Source of the DNA: Chryseobacterium viscerum
Lineage (GTDB): Bacteria; Bacteroidota; Bacteroidia; Flavobacteriales; Weeksellaceae
Assembly (NCBI RefSeq): GCF_025949665.1
Contig: NZ_JAPDFT010000001.1
Coordinates: 930,001-994,000 of the forward strand
Direction: 5' to 3'
DNA length: 64,000 nucleotides
Shown here: piece after piece, positions 8,886-19,303 of the stretch
How positions within the stretch are numbered: position 1 is the stretch's first letter
Layout of the letters: every line of letters starts with the position of its first letter
The notes under the pieces: model-generated
What the model was told of the DNA's origin: nothing
Seen by the model: the letters and a program-made list of their open reading frames with translations, nothing else
The model's database searches: none
Position numbers and translations under genes: made by a program

Positions 8886-11800
8886 ATGAAAAACAACACC
8901 TATTTTAGTAGGCAGCATATCTTTAGATGGCTGCTGCTATGTTGGCTTTTGGTACCATGGGTACTACAGGCACAAGCTCGAATTACATGGACTGAACAGG
9001 TCGGATGCCAGGAATTCCGTGGCGAAAAAGAAGACCAGATTCCGGATAACGGAGTCGCTGTTTCCTACATCAATTCTTCCCAATGTCTCCGTGTGTGTGA
9101 AAAATCAATAGACCCTGTCAAATATCTGGTTCAGGGACCGAACGTTTCTAATGTACAATGGACTATTTCAGGAGGAACTTTAACCCCTTCAGGACCAGGA
9201 AATACCGCAGCGTATGTTACCTGGGGAGCTGCAGGCAATGGCTCTTTACAGGCTGTTATTACCTACAATGACGGAACTGTTGAAACCCAGACCATCTGTA
9301 TTGAAAAAATCAACAGACCGATTGCTAAATTTGAATTATTAAACCTGGATTATACCGTATGTAAAAATACAACGGTGTATTTTGATAACCTTTCCGAGCA
9401 AAACGGAGGATCGGATATTATCAATTATTTCTGGGAGTTTGGAGATGGAATTACTTCTACTTCAACTGCTTTTGAACCCTCTCATGTGTATACTAATCCT
9501 GGAAACTTTATTGTAAAGCTGAATGTCACTAATAAGTGCGGCTGCCAGAGTATATACAAAAAGGAAATCAAAGTACTGAAATCAGATCCTGTACAGATCA
9601 ACTGTGCATCTGTAGTATGTGAAGGCAGTGTTGAAAAATACAGCGCACAGGACGGATGTAATAAAGGGCAATGGAAAGTCATTGGAGGATCTATTGTGAA
9701 TAATTACGGCAGCGAAATCGAAGTGAAGTGGGATCAGGTAGATCCGCTTGATGGTTTCGGTTATGTAATGTATTTATCTGAATGTGCATGCCCTGAGTGG
9801 ACTACCATCAAAATTCCTGTAGTTTTAGCGAATGCAAAAGTGAAAGGGCAGGCGGTAGTATGTGCAGGTAAACAGTATACCTATTCAATTCCTCAATGGC
9901 CTACAACCAGCGTTCAATGGAGCGTAACCGGTCCTGCAGGAGGTCAGCTGAATTATACTCAGCAAAGAAATGAGGCTATTTTCTCTGCAACACAGCCTGG
10001 AACTTATCACCTTGTAGCAAACTATCACAATACTTTATTGCCATGCGAAGGCCAGGCTTCTATTGATATCGTAGTAGAAGCTCCGGTAGTAGTAAGTGGT
10101 GGTACAGATGAAATCTGTGCAGGAACAAGCCAGGTATTTACAACTAACCCTAACGTACCTGTTATCTGGAAAGTGACTACAGGCGGATCTACTTTTACAT
10201 CAGGGGTAACGACAGGATCATTTACCTACAATTTTACAGCAGCGGGTACTTATACTATTACTGCTACCAAACAAGGTGGAGGTTGTGAAAGTAACGCAAG
10301 AATTATTAAGGTATTACCAATTCCACAGGCACCTACAGGTACTATTTCCGGAGAAACAAAAGTATGTTCCGGAAGACCTTATGTATATACCATCAGCCCT
10401 GTTGATGCAGGAATGATCCCGGTTTGGAGTGTTACCAACGGAACAATCCAGGGAAGTAATGCAGGATCTTCCGTAACCGTTATATTTAACGCTGGTGCTT
10501 CATCATATACTGTGTCTGCACAGAACAAATCGATCAGCAGCGCAGGCTGTCTTTCGGCTCCAACTTCGTTCAGTGTAGCACCGTTAGATCTTAATTCTAT
10601 TACAATTAATCCTAATCCAGGACCTTTCTGTCCGAGCAGTACTCAGACTTTCAGTGCCAATCTAAATGGAATTGTTCCGGAATTTATGGAATGGACATTT
10701 GGAAGTTCCAATTTCGGAAGTGTGATAGGAGGGCAGGGTACAGCTAATATTACTGTAAACTTCAATGAGATCTCTTCTACAAGCAGCACAACTCTGAATT
10801 TAAGAATTGTAAAATGCGGGGTAACGAAAATTATCAGCATACCGGTATCTTTAATACCGCTTCCGGTAGTAAACTTTACCAGTGTGGGCGGAGTTTGTTT
10901 AGGTTCAAACCTTTCTTTCACTGTAAATCAGGGTACCATTACTTCGGCTACAAATGTGACTTTCACATTTGCTAACGGAACAACCTATACTACGGCTTTC
11001 AATCCGTCCGGAAATTATAGCTTCCCAAATAACGGATATATCTCAAATAATACAGGAGGTAATATTTCTCAGATAGTTACTGTAACGTATACAGGAACTA
11101 ACGGATGTAGCTATAACCCAACGGCAAGTGCAAACTTTACGATATATCCAGAGACTATTATCACCATTTCTCCGGTATATAATATTACTGTTTGTGACCC
11201 GACAACAATGACACCGTATACACTTACGGCTAACAGTTCTACAGGTCTTACGAATATTATTGCATGGCAATGGTATAAAAATAACGGAATTATACCAGGT
11301 GCTAATACGAACTCATATACCATATCAGGAGCAGGTGCTTTTGGAACATATAAAGTACAAGCTGTAGACATTAATAACTGTGTGGTTTATTCTCAGGATG
11401 TAAATGTTACTCAGTTATGTCCGAGCAGTGGAGGTTGTACAACAGACCCTCAGATCAGTTTTGTTCCACAGTGGTCAGGTTGTAATACAATTTCTGTTAC
11501 CGGTTTATCTTACATTGGAACTCCTGATGAGATTCAGTGGCTATCAGATACTGTACTTACTTTATCTTCCGGACAGGGAACAGCTACACCGGTATATCAG
11601 ACGAATCTTCCTGCTGCACATATTGTTTTTGTACGTTTAAGATATGGTGCGTGCTGGTACAGCAAAGGAGTAGAAGTAAGAAAGAACTATGAGCCTAAGT
11701 TCAATGTAAGTACAGTTTGTAACGGAGGAGGTTACAATGTAACTCTTTTCAATACATCTACTATATTTGAAATCAATCCGTCAACTATTACTTACACATT

Positions 11801-13775
11801 TACCAGCCCGGGGCTGCCAACCCAGACAGGGCAGACGGCTACTTATAACAATCTGGCGCCTGGTACCTATACCTTTACAATGACAATGTCTGCACCTGGA
11901 AAACCTGCGTGTACCACTACGCAGACTATTACATTGGCTCCGGTTCCTAGTACCAGCTTCCTGGTTCCGGCATGGATATGTGTGCGTGAAGCAATTACAT
12001 TCTCTCCTATATCATATGTTCCCGGAAATACATATACCTGGGTCTTTGACGGCACGTCTTATGTAACCGGAGGACCGAATGCTACTATAACGTACAATAC
12101 GAGCGGAACAAAAACAATTCAGCTGAGAATTAAAACACCTAATGGATGTGAATATACTTCCGCTGTCATTAATATTAGTGTGAAAGAGGCTACTCTTGAT
12201 GGTAATATGGCACCTCCGGCTCTTGTTGCTTGTATAGGAAGTGCTCCTAATATCATATTTACAAGTACACTTGGATCTCCAAGTCATTACATCTGGATGA
12301 ATGGTTCTCAGCCTGTGGCTGGAGCACCAGACGCTCCGGTTTTCACTCCAGCTCAATCAGGAAGCTACTGGCCGGTGCTGGTATCGGCTGATGGATGTAG
12401 AACAAGTATTATGAGTACTAAAGCAATACCTGTAACCCTTAAAAACCCTCCATATGTTAATATATCCGGAAAAGCTAATATCTGTGAAGGATCTTCCGCA
12501 ATCCTTAGCGGTATTGTAACAGATACAACATTGGAGTATCAATGGAAGAAAAATGGAGGATTGATATCAGGTCCGTGGAGCCCTGGTCCTTATCCGATTG
12601 TTCTCGATACAGGATCATTACCTGCAGGTACATATGTTTATACGCTGGAAGTAAGAACTCCGGGTACATCAGGATGTATGAGTTCTAAAAACTTTACAGT
12701 TACAGTAAGTCCTCCGCCATCGCCGGTTACGGTAAGCTACAGTTTGGTAAGCTGCCAGCCTTATAAAATAAAGTTAACAGCATCAGGACCATCTGCTGGA
12801 GATTACAACTGGAGTAATGGAATGACAGGTCAGTCTATTACAGTAAATGAAGGTGGTGCTTATCAGGTTATTTATACTGCGCCAAGCGGTTGTAAAGTAG
12901 CTGGTAATACAGAAGTGCCGTTAAGCATTGAAAGTCTGATGTGGGTATTCCCTACAGGATGCTATGATGAATGTCTTAGAAAGAATTATATTTTAGGACC
13001 AAAAGGAATTTTCGATCATCATGAGTGGCAGCTGTTTGGAAACAATATCCAGAGCGGAAACAATGATTTCATCTATCCGTTGTATATCAATGCTCCGGGA
13101 ACCTATCAGCTTCAGATTGATCATTTAGGATGTCAGTTTACTTCCGGAACTATGAATTATTATCCAGGTAAAGAATGTGGATTTGAAACAGACTGTAAGC
13201 TGGAAACAAGTATCAAAGGAATGAAGTGGGTTGGAGATCATTATGCTGTTACTGGTATCCTTCACAATATGGGAAGTCAACCGATAAGTCTTACTGTTTC
13301 GAGTCTTAATGGATATGGAAGTTATATTCCGTCTATCATCACTATTCCGGCAGGAGGAGTGTATGATATGAATGCTAATCCATTGGCATTCTATCCAAAC
13401 TCAGGCTTCCAGGGAACTGATGAGATTTTATTCTCTAATGAAACTTGTAAGTTTACAACCAAAGCAACAGATCCGGACTGGATGGGTATGAGAAGTGCAG
13501 GAAGAAGCGTGATTGCTGCTTCAGCCTCTTCTCTGAAAATGATACCAAATCCTGCGAAGGAAAAAGTGAAAATCTCGTATAATACGGGCAGTGAAAAATT
13601 ACTGGCAAAACAGATTACAGTTTTTGACGCCATGGGCAATGTCAAATTCCGTAAGGAACTAAAAGCGGCTTCCGGTGAGGTGGACGTAGAAGTTACCAGC
13701 TGGCTGCAAGGTGTTTACATTGTCATTGTACAAACGGGAGACACATCATTACAAGGAAAACTAATTAAAAATTAG
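8886..13775 (+). CDS. Large T9SS cargo protein with PKD and Ig-like domains
   Basis: 1629 residues with a signal peptide (cleavage after VLQAQA) and a C-terminal type A sorting domain in the last 80 residues (MIPNPAKEKVKISYN...VFDAMGNV...GVYIVIVQTGD...KLIKN). A PKD domain at about 160-230 shows the WEFGDG core. The long middle is a chain of beta-sandwich repeats rich in Ser, Thr, Gly and Asn, with spaced cysteines (VCAG, ICEG, CPSS type) and WYKNN/QWKKNG segments typical of Ig-like or PKD-like modules. It should be exported through the outer membrane by T9SS and either attached to the surface or released. There is no enzymatic domain, so a role in adhesion or matrix is inferred. It ends at its own terminator. 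Confidence 0.85.
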   Translation: MKNNTYFSRQHIFRWLLLCWLLVPWVLQAQARITWTEQVGCQEFRGEKEDQIPDNGVAVSYINSSQCLRVCEKSIDPVKYLVQGPNVSNVQWTISGGTLTPSGPGNTAAYVTWGAAGNGSLQAVITYNDGTVETQTICIEKINRPIAKFELLNLDYTVCKNTTVYFDNLSEQNGGSDIINYFWEFGDGITSTSTAFEPSHVYTNPGNFIVKLNVTNKCGCQSIYKKEIKVLKSDPVQINCASVVCEGSVEKYSAQDGCNKGQWKVIGGSIVNNYGSEIEVKWDQVDPLDGFGYVMYLSECACPEWTTIKIPVVLANAKVKGQAVVCAGKQYTYSIPQWPTTSVQWSVTGPAGGQLNYTQQRNEAIFSATQPGTYHLVANYHNTLLPCEGQASIDIVVEAPVVVSGGTDEICAGTSQVFTTNPNVPVIWKVTTGGSTFTSGVTTGSFTYNFTAAGTYTITATKQGGGCESNARIIKVLPIPQAPTGTISGETKVCSGRPYVYTISPVDAGMIPVWSVTNGTIQGSNAGSSVTVIFNAGASSYTVSAQNKSISSAGCLSAPTSFSVAPLDLNSITINPNPGPFCPSSTQTFSANLNGIVPEFMEWTFGSSNFGSVIGGQGTANITVNFNEISSTSSTTLNLRIVKCGVTKIISIPVSLIPLPVVNFTSVGGVCLGSNLSFTVNQGTITSATNVTFTFANGTTYTTAFNPSGNYSFPNNGYISNNTGGNISQIVTVTYTGTNGCSYNPTASANFTIYPETIITISPVYNITVCDPTTMTPYTLTANSSTGLTNIIAWQWYKNNGIIPGANTNSYTISGAGAFGTYKVQAVDINNCVVYSQDVNVTQLCPSSGGCTTDPQISFVPQWSGCNTISVTGLSYIGTPDEIQWLSDTVLTLSSGQGTATPVYQTNLPAAHIVFVRLRYGACWYSKGVEVRKNYEPKFNVSTVCNGGGYNVTLFNTSTIFEINPSTITYTFTSPGLPTQTGQTATYNNLAPGTYTFTMTMSAPGKPACTTTQTITLAPVPSTSFLVPAWICVREAITFSPISYVPGNTYTWVFDGTSYVTGGPNATITYNTSGTKTIQLRIKTPNGCEYTSAVINISVKEATLDGNMAPPALVACIGSAPNIIFTSTLGSPSHYIWMNGSQPVAGAPDAPVFTPAQSGSYWPVLVSADGCRTSIMSTKAIPVTLKNPPYVNISGKANICEGSSAILSGIVTDTTLEYQWKKNGGLISGPWSPGPYPIVLDTGSLPAGTYVYTLEVRTPGTSGCMSSKNFTVTVSPPPSPVTVSYSLVSCQPYKIKLTASGPSAGDYNWSNGMTGQSITVNEGGAYQVIYTAPSGCKVAGNTEVPLSIESLMWVFPTGCYDECLRKNYILGPKGIFDHHEWQLFGNNIQSGNNDFIYPLYINAPGTYQLQIDHLGCQFTSGTMNYYPGKECGFETDCKLETSIKGMKWVGDHYAVTGILHNMGSQPISLTVSSLNGYGSYIPSIITIPAGGVYDMNANPLAFYPNSGFQGTDEILFSNETCKFTTKATDPDWMGMRSAGRSVIAASASSLKMIPNPAKEKVKISYNTGSEKLLAKQITVFDAMGNVKFRKELKAASGEVDVEVTSWLQGVYIVIVQTGDTSLQGKLIKN

Positions 13776-13787
13776 TAGCTTATAAAG

Positions 13788-13818
13788 CAGTGTTCTCCCC
13801 GGAGAGCACTGTTTTTTT
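13788..13818 (+). terminator. Intrinsic terminator
   Basis: CAGTGTTCTC pairs with GAGAGCACTG (one G-U pair) and is followed by seven T. It closes the 8886-13775 gene. The stem is nearly the same as that of the next gene's terminator. Confidence 0.85.
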
Positions 13819-13846
13819 ATAGTATGTGATAACAAAAAGAATTTTT

Positions 13847-15712
13847 ATGATACAATTAAAAAACAAACTGTGGGGACTGATTCTGATACTGCCGGCATTA
13901 TCTTTTAGCCAGACTTACCAATGGCAATGGGGAAAGCAGGCCGGAGGAATAACAGGCTCTGCTGATCCGGGGTTTCATTATGTATTTGATGAATCAATAA
14001 GGGATATTGTAGTGGATAACAACAACAATACTTACTATCTCGCAACCATGCGTGAGCAGGGACAAAACCTGAATGGCACTTCTGTAAACAATTATGGGCT
14101 TAGTGACCTTTTTCTTTTCTCTGCTGATTGTGAAGGGAATATAAGATGGTCCAGACCAATAGGAGGATCGGGAGATGGAGAAAATGCCTGGCATATTAAA
14201 CTGGATAATAACGGTGGATTATATGTGATGGCTACCATTTATAATAATTCATATATAGGAGATCCAGGTGCTGTTCCCGTGCATTTCGATGATACCCACA
14301 CATTACCGTTGTATACCCATTATGACCAGACAATAGATCCTGCCCACAAAGCAGCTTTTCTGTTGAAATACAATACTTCTGACGGTACACTTGCATGGAG
14401 CAAACCTTTGCAGGGAGATGTTAATTATTCATCCCGTATGTGTGATGTTCAGATGATGTACATGGATTCTTCCAAAAATATCCATGCTGTTATGGGATTC
14501 AGAGCAGGTACCCATTTGAATGGTTTAATTACAGTGCCTTCAACGTTCACCTCGGCCTATCAGTATTATGCTGTTAAATTCAACTATGATAACGGTAATA
14601 TGACACCTGCTGCTCCAGTGCTTCTTCCAATCACCGGAGATGCAATAAGTTCAGTAGGAAGAGAGGGTAAAGTGAATCTGGTATATGATGAAAGCTTAAA
14701 TCGCTATTATCTTGCAGGAAAGAGAATGGATGCCGGGTTTAGTAACCTGCTCGATCTTTCCTATAATAATGTACCATTTACGAAAGCTGCTTATTTATTG
14801 GCTTTTGACGGTACTACCGGAGCAGAAGTATGGAGAAAAGAACTTAATAATGGTTCTACAAGTACAGATGATGAAATTCATTCCATCATCAAAGATCCGG
14901 CTACTTCGGATATTTATATTTCAGGACGTTATTTCAATGGGATAACGGTACCTGCAACTTTTGGGAGTTATACTTTCCCTTTAAGAAGTTATGTTGAAGC
15001 TGTTCCGTTTGTTATGAAGCTTAATGCTGCTGGTTTGGTACAGTGGGCAAGAACTCCGGAGGGAATGTCCGGTCTTCAGTTTGGGTATCGTTTTACGAAG
15101 GGAACCATTGTTATTAATGGAAATGAAGTGGCTTTTGCCAAAGGAAGCTGGTCTGATATCTGGGGAAGTTATACAATGACCCGACCTGATGGAGATAGAT
15201 CAGATCCTTTATTGGTTAGACTTAACAAAGATACAGGAGCTGTTTTAGGAGCTGGGGAGATCCGCAGCAATTTTAATGTGATAGATGAATTTACGGCAGT
15301 AGCTGCAGATAAAGATGGTAATTATATTGTGGGAGGCTTTTTTCATGACCAATTGTTTACAGATTCTAATGATAATGTCAATACAATGGCCGTCAATGTA
15401 GCAGGAGGAAAATCCCAGTCATTTTTTACAAAATATGCTAAATCGGCATGCAGTCAGATGTCAGTAGAAGAAACAGCCGCTCAGGCAGGAATACAATTAT
15501 ATCCGAATCCTGTTCAGGATGTACTTATGATCAGAAGTAAGGAGCCTTTGATTTCTTATGAAATCTTTGGGGCTGCTGGGCAGTTGGTAAAACAAGGAAC
15601 TTTGAATTTGATGCAGGAACAGGTAGTATTATCCCCTCTTCAGACAGGAGTATATTACATTAAACTTAAAACCAAATCTTCTACAGTAACAGAAAAAATA
15701 TTGAAGAAGTAA
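13847..15712 (+). CDS. T9SS cargo protein, beta-propeller-like
   Basis: 621 residues from the ATG at 13847. A GTG 21 bases upstream is possible but would spoil the signal peptide MIQLKNKLWGLILILPALSFS. The body has several repeats of the type DNNNNTYYLATM, DNNGGLYVMATI, DPATSDIYISGRY and DKDGNYIVGGFF, each a strand pair typical of SBBP or Kelch-like beta-propellers. The C-terminus is a type A sorting domain (IQLYPNPVQDVLMIRS...GVYYIKLKT...EKILKK). Predicted to be exported by T9SS; function unknown. It follows the large T9SS gene in the same direction with a terminator between, so it has its own promoter or depends on read-through. Confidence 0.83.
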   Translation: MIQLKNKLWGLILILPALSFSQTYQWQWGKQAGGITGSADPGFHYVFDESIRDIVVDNNNNTYYLATMREQGQNLNGTSVNNYGLSDLFLFSADCEGNIRWSRPIGGSGDGENAWHIKLDNNGGLYVMATIYNNSYIGDPGAVPVHFDDTHTLPLYTHYDQTIDPAHKAAFLLKYNTSDGTLAWSKPLQGDVNYSSRMCDVQMMYMDSSKNIHAVMGFRAGTHLNGLITVPSTFTSAYQYYAVKFNYDNGNMTPAAPVLLPITGDAISSVGREGKVNLVYDESLNRYYLAGKRMDAGFSNLLDLSYNNVPFTKAAYLLAFDGTTGAEVWRKELNNGSTSTDDEIHSIIKDPATSDIYISGRYFNGITVPATFGSYTFPLRSYVEAVPFVMKLNAAGLVQWARTPEGMSGLQFGYRFTKGTIVINGNEVAFAKGSWSDIWGSYTMTRPDGDRSDPLLVRLNKDTGAVLGAGEIRSNFNVIDEFTAVAADKDGNYIVGGFFHDQLFTDSNDNVNTMAVNVAGGKSQSFFTKYAKSACSQMSVEETAAQAGIQLYPNPVQDVLMIRSKEPLISYEIFGAAGQLVKQGTLNLMQEQVVLSPLQTGVYYIKLKTKSSTVTEKILKK

Positions 15713-15749
15713 AAAACAAAACTGAAAATTAATAACCTTATATATAAAA

Positions 15750-15781
15750 CAGTGTTCTCCAAAAGAAGACACTGTTTTTTT
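15750..15781 (+). terminator. Intrinsic terminator
   Basis: CAGTGT..TC and its partner ending ACACTG form a hairpin with a CAAAA loop, followed by a T tract. It ends the 13847-15712 gene. Confidence 0.8.
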
Positions 15782-15872
15782 ATTGGATACTCTTGGGCTG
15801 AAAAAATGAACTTGTTCGTTATTTTACAATTTTTTGCCTGTCAGAATACTTTGCTTTGTATAAAAAATTAAA

Positions 15873-16319
15873 ATGAAAAAATTACTTATTCTAAGCCTGT
15901 CATTAATGCTTACTTCCTTGTGTAATGCCCAGACTAAAGATGATGTTATGAAAACGGTAAGAAAGACTATTGAAGCCAGCAATGCAATCTATGCCCACCT
16001 GGCTAACAAAAATGACGGATCTATTTTGACCCGATATACAGATGATGCCTGTCTGTTTCCTCCCAATGCGGCACCGGTTTGCGGAAGGGAACAGATACTC
16101 AATTTCTTTAAAAACGGGCCTAAGGTTCAGGTTAAGTTTACTATTCAAAACCTATATGGAGACGGCAAAACATCGGTCACTGAAGAAAGTTATTACGAAA
16201 TGACAGATTTAGAAGGCAAAAAACTGGATGATGGAAAAGTAATTGTGATCTGGAAGAATACAACAAACGGTTGGAGGATGCACCGTGACATGTTCAGCAG
16301 CAACTATCCTGCAAAATAG
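15873..16319 (+). CDS. Secreted DUF4440/SnoaL-like protein
   Basis: 148 residues with a signal peptide (MKKLLILSLSLMLTSLCNAQ) followed by an NTF2-like domain of the DUF4440 type: an N-terminal helix pair (VRKTIEASNAIYAHLANKND), then RYTDDACLFPPNAAPVCGREQI and a C-terminal strand set ending in WKNTTNGWRMHRDMFSSN. This fold binds small molecules or acts as a domain of unknown catalytic role. It converges on the AraC-type gene with two bases between the stop codons and no hairpin. No substrate can be inferred. Confidence 0.75.
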   Translation: MKKLLILSLSLMLTSLCNAQTKDDVMKTVRKTIEASNAIYAHLANKNDGSILTRYTDDACLFPPNAAPVCGREQILNFFKNGPKVQVKFTIQNLYGDGKTSVTEESYYEMTDLEGKKLDDGKVIVIWKNTTNGWRMHRDMFSSNYPAK

Positions 16320-16321
16320 AA

Positions 16322-17140
16322 TCAAAAACCAATATTGACAGCCTGCTGAAGATCCATATCATTTTTGATCTGCGAATGTCTGGATGCAGAAGGAGTGATA
16401 CCTGTAAATTTTTTAAACTCTTTGATAAAATGGGCCTGATCATAATACCCGCAGTCATAAGCTATGGCTGTAAGAGGTTGCGGAGTGTTGAGAACCATTG
16501 GCAGGCTTTTGTTAAATCTGATGACAGCAGCAAAAGCCGAAGGATTTATGCCAATATTCTTAAGATAAAGCTTTTGAATATACCTTTCCGATAATCCTGA
16601 ATCCTGTGCCAAAGCATGAAGATCCAATGGGTAAGGATTCATGAAAAATTGCTGGCTGAGTGCCTGAACCATTACAGCTTTCTTTAGCCTGGTTTCATTC
16701 CTTTTCAGCTGTTGAAGAAAATATGCTTCCAATACACTGATTTTTGTATGAAGACCATCAGCCTGCATAATGCGGTCATATAAATCTATGCTTTCATTTT
16801 TTATTATATCATACATATCAGTTGCGTAGTTCGTGAATTCCGACAAAGGATCAGAAAAGAATAAAGTACCGGCATAAGGATAAATCCGTGCTATCAGCAC
16901 AGAAGTTCCCTGTGCAACGGTAAGCCTTGTAGGGAGGGTGAGGTGTCCCAGGAGTTCAATATCCGGAGTGTCCTTTCTTTTTCCATTAATAATAGTAGCC
17001 GCAGCACCACCGGAAATATTGATGATAAGGTCTATATATCCGCTAGGATAAAATACTTCATCCCGGAGATCATTGTCAATGGTAACAATGGTATAGCTTT
17101 TTATGTAAGGAGCTAAGCTGGCGGAAGGTGAAATTTGCAT
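16322..17140 (-). CDS. AraC-family transcriptional regulator
   Basis: 272 residues. The C-terminal AraC/XylS DNA-binding domain (about 165-260) has both helix-turn-helix units: LDLHALAQDSGLSERYIQKLY and LTAIAYDCGYYDQAHFIKEFKKFTGITPS. The N-terminal part (IKSYTIVTID, FYPSGYIDLIINISG) resembles the DUF6597 sensory domain common next to AraC domains in Bacteroidota. The ligand is unknown. It is transcribed convergently with the DUF4440-like gene. Confidence 0.88.
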   Translation of the reverse strand: MQISPSASLAPYIKSYTIVTIDNDLRDEVFYPSGYIDLIINISGGAAATIINGKRKDTPDIELLGHLTLPTRLTVAQGTSVLIARIYPYAGTLFFSDPLSEFTNYATDMYDIIKNESIDLYDRIMQADGLHTKISVLEAYFLQQLKRNETRLKKAVMVQALSQQFFMNPYPLDLHALAQDSGLSERYIQKLYLKNIGINPSAFAAVIRFNKSLPMVLNTPQPLTAIAYDCGYYDQAHFIKEFKKFTGITPSASRHSQIKNDMDLQQAVNIGF

Positions 17141-17291
17141 AGCTGGTACTGGGTGTTAATTCGTTGATAGATAGATTGTTCTAAGTTAAGAATAAAAATA
17201 ATACGAAGAGATAAGAAGGTGATCAAAATAATACCTCCTATATCAAAATATGTTCGTTTTTTTGAAATGGAGATTTTGAAAACCTATTCCG

Positions 17292-17299
17292 TATTTTTG
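17292..17299 (+). promoter_or_regulatory. Bacteroidota -7 promoter element
   Basis: TATTTTTG matches the flavobacterial TAnnTTTG -7 consensus. It lies 36 bases before the ATG at 17336, within what would be coding sequence if an upstream start were used, and so argues for the 17336 start. The -33 TTG is not at an ideal distance. Confidence 0.5.
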
Positions 17300-17335
17300 C
17301 AGACAATTAAGCAACTAAACTGTTTATTTCAAAAC

Positions 17336-18034
17336 ATGGGCAATATATTTTCTGACAACCCGCAAATAGAGGTAGTATCTTCTTTCTCAGAACTTGTACA
17401 TAGCAATTTCCAAGGAACTATGAACGCAATTTGCTGGCAGCGGAATTTAGTTGGAAATTTCAAAGAAATTGTTTCTCAGCTTCAGTTAAAAGAGGATGTA
17501 ACGGTAGTTTCCGCTCAGGATCTTTTAGCGTTACAATTATCAGAAGAAGGGGATATGGCAAGAACAATGATCTTAAATGACTTACAGCTATTGACCGATT
17601 TTGGAGCTTCTCCAGTTCTTAATCTTCTTAAATGTTATGATCGGGATGAAGAACTTGGTTTCATTTCAACAGATGTATATTCATATCATGTAGACCGTTC
17701 ACCTATTGCAACAGATACTTTTTTATGCACCTATCATGGAGCTGCAAGTGATATTATTCCCAATGATCAGGTTGAACAGAAAATTTTGATTCCTGAAATC
17801 CGGGAACAGCTCAAAAAACTACACGGCGGCCCCAAAGAAGAGTTTGAAGACTTTCTCAAAGAATATTTCTTTGATCTTCATTATCAAACTAAACCCAATG
17901 CAGAACCTGTAAACTTAGGAATTGGTCATCTTTGGCGAATCGCCGTAGATCATCCGGAACAGCAGGCGCTGCCATGTGTTCACAGGGCTCCCGTAGAAAA
18001 TGATGGTGAATATCGGCTGTTGTTGATTTGCTGA
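17336..18034 (+). CDS. DUF1826-like protein
   Basis: 232 residues from the ATG at 17336. In-frame starts at 17219 (GTG) and 17267 (ATG) are less likely because a -7 promoter element lies between them and 17336. The C-terminal half carries YSYHVDRSP, FLCTYHGAASDI, NLGIGHLWRI and CVHRAPV...EYRLLLIC, which I associate with the DUF1826 family. The HxD, distant H and R spacing recalls a double-stranded beta-helix metal site, but that is only inference. Some DUF1826 genes occur near zinc-responsive genes; nothing here shows that. Function unknown. Confidence 0.6.
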   Translation: MGNIFSDNPQIEVVSSFSELVHSNFQGTMNAICWQRNLVGNFKEIVSQLQLKEDVTVVSAQDLLALQLSEEGDMARTMILNDLQLLTDFGASPVLNLLKCYDRDEELGFISTDVYSYHVDRSPIATDTFLCTYHGAASDIIPNDQVEQKILIPEIREQLKKLHGGPKEEFEDFLKEYFFDLHYQTKPNAEPVNLGIGHLWRIAVDHPEQQALPCVHRAPVENDGEYRLLLIC

Positions 18035-18240
18035 TTATTTTGAGACATGGTATCCAAAAAATAGATAGCTATTAGCTAGTTAAATCGACAGTTATTAAAT
18101 GGATATAAACAGATATTAGGAAACCCTTCACATTTGTTAATTGTTCTTTTACTATATAACCAATAACCTTCAATTTTACATTATGAATAAAATCATAATA
18201 ACGTTTAATAGTAAAAAGAACAATTTAAAATTATAATAAA

Positions 18241-19020
18241 ATGAAAAAAATTATCCTTCTACTGTCTTTTTTATTTGCCTGCCAAAATCAATTAACGGCG
18301 CAAATAATTATTGGTCCTGTAGAGACTTACAAGGTTGCCTTTACTAGAAATGATGATTATGCTCCGGGAGATATTGCATACGCTGATACTACTCTTACAC
18401 TTGAAATAAAAACAGGGTCTTCTGCTCCACAATTTAATTCATTTCTTCCTAATAATAATGCTTCTAAAGATTATGCTTTTCCAACATTTACTACTTCATC
18501 CCAGGTTACCTATGTTAAAGTAACTTTTAATGATCCGGTATCTCCAGTATTAGTTAGCGGATACTATCCACTTTCAACGGTAGTTGGGAGCCATACAACC
18601 ATTTCAGACCCTAATCTAATTGTGTATGATCCATACCCCGGTAAGTATGGATATGGGGTAGATATTTATTGTAATGCTCCAAATAAATATACCATTAGAG
18701 TTACCAAGTTCTTATGTCATATATGTATCCGTCCTCCCGTTTCTAAAAATGGAAATCTTCAAAGTAATGATCCAATATTGGTACCTAATCCAAGCATTGG
18801 ACTCTCTGAGCTTTATTATACAGCAGTGGATAGGGAAACAATTTCAATCAATGTTGTTGATATCAATGGTAAAGTAGTTAGAGCATACACTACAGATATA
18901 GAAGCTGGGCTAAACAAATTGTCGGTTGATCTCCAAAATTCTTTGGGAGGAACATATATTGTCCAGTGGAAATCCAATATTGGTAAAAGCGGAACTTTAA
19001 AACTGATAAAAAATAAGTAG
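18241..19020 (+). CDS. Small T9SS type A sorted protein
   Basis: 259 residues with a signal peptide (MKKIILLLSFLFACQNQLTAQ). The C-terminal 85 residues form a type A sorting domain (ILVPNPSIGLSELYYTA...VVDINGKVVRAY...GGTYIVQWKS...LKLIKNK). The central 130 residues are beta-rich with the motif CHICIRPPVSKNG and are not recognised. A novel small surface or secreted protein, followed by a good terminator. Codon use is more AT-rich than in the flanking housekeeping genes. Confidence 0.75.
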   Translation: MKKIILLLSFLFACQNQLTAQIIIGPVETYKVAFTRNDDYAPGDIAYADTTLTLEIKTGSSAPQFNSFLPNNNASKDYAFPTFTTSSQVTYVKVTFNDPVSPVLVSGYYPLSTVVGSHTTISDPNLIVYDPYPGKYGYGVDIYCNAPNKYTIRVTKFLCHICIRPPVSKNGNLQSNDPILVPNPSIGLSELYYTAVDRETISINVVDINGKVVRAYTTDIEAGLNKLSVDLQNSLGGTYIVQWKSNIGKSGTLKLIKNK

Positions 19021-19042
19021 TTACTGTTACTGCTCAATTCTC

Positions 19043-19069
19043 AACTCCTGCACTTTGCAGGAGTTTTTT
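19043..19069 (+). terminator. Intrinsic terminator
   Basis: A perfect 10-bp stem AACTCCTGCA / TGCAGGAGTT with a three-base loop, followed by T6. It ends the 18241-19020 gene. Confidence 0.88.
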
Positions 19070-19303
19070 GATGCTTATTTTTCAGACAATTTAAAGATCA
19101 TTCTCTCTTAGATTTAATAACTGATCAAATATTTATTTAAATTACTATAAGAGTTTTTGATATTTAAATATGGTTGAAATAGAAAAAAACTGCTTATAAT
19201 GTTGAAATCTAGATTTACAGGTATTATGTTTTACTTAAATTATTAAAATTTCATATTCATTAAATAGTTTATATGTTGTTGATTTTGTATTGTTTATGGT
19301 AAT

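Noticed and set aside
11043..12542. Antisense frames inside the large T9SS gene
   Set aside because: They arise from the skewed codon use of Thr/Ser/Asn-rich repeats and have no protein-like features.
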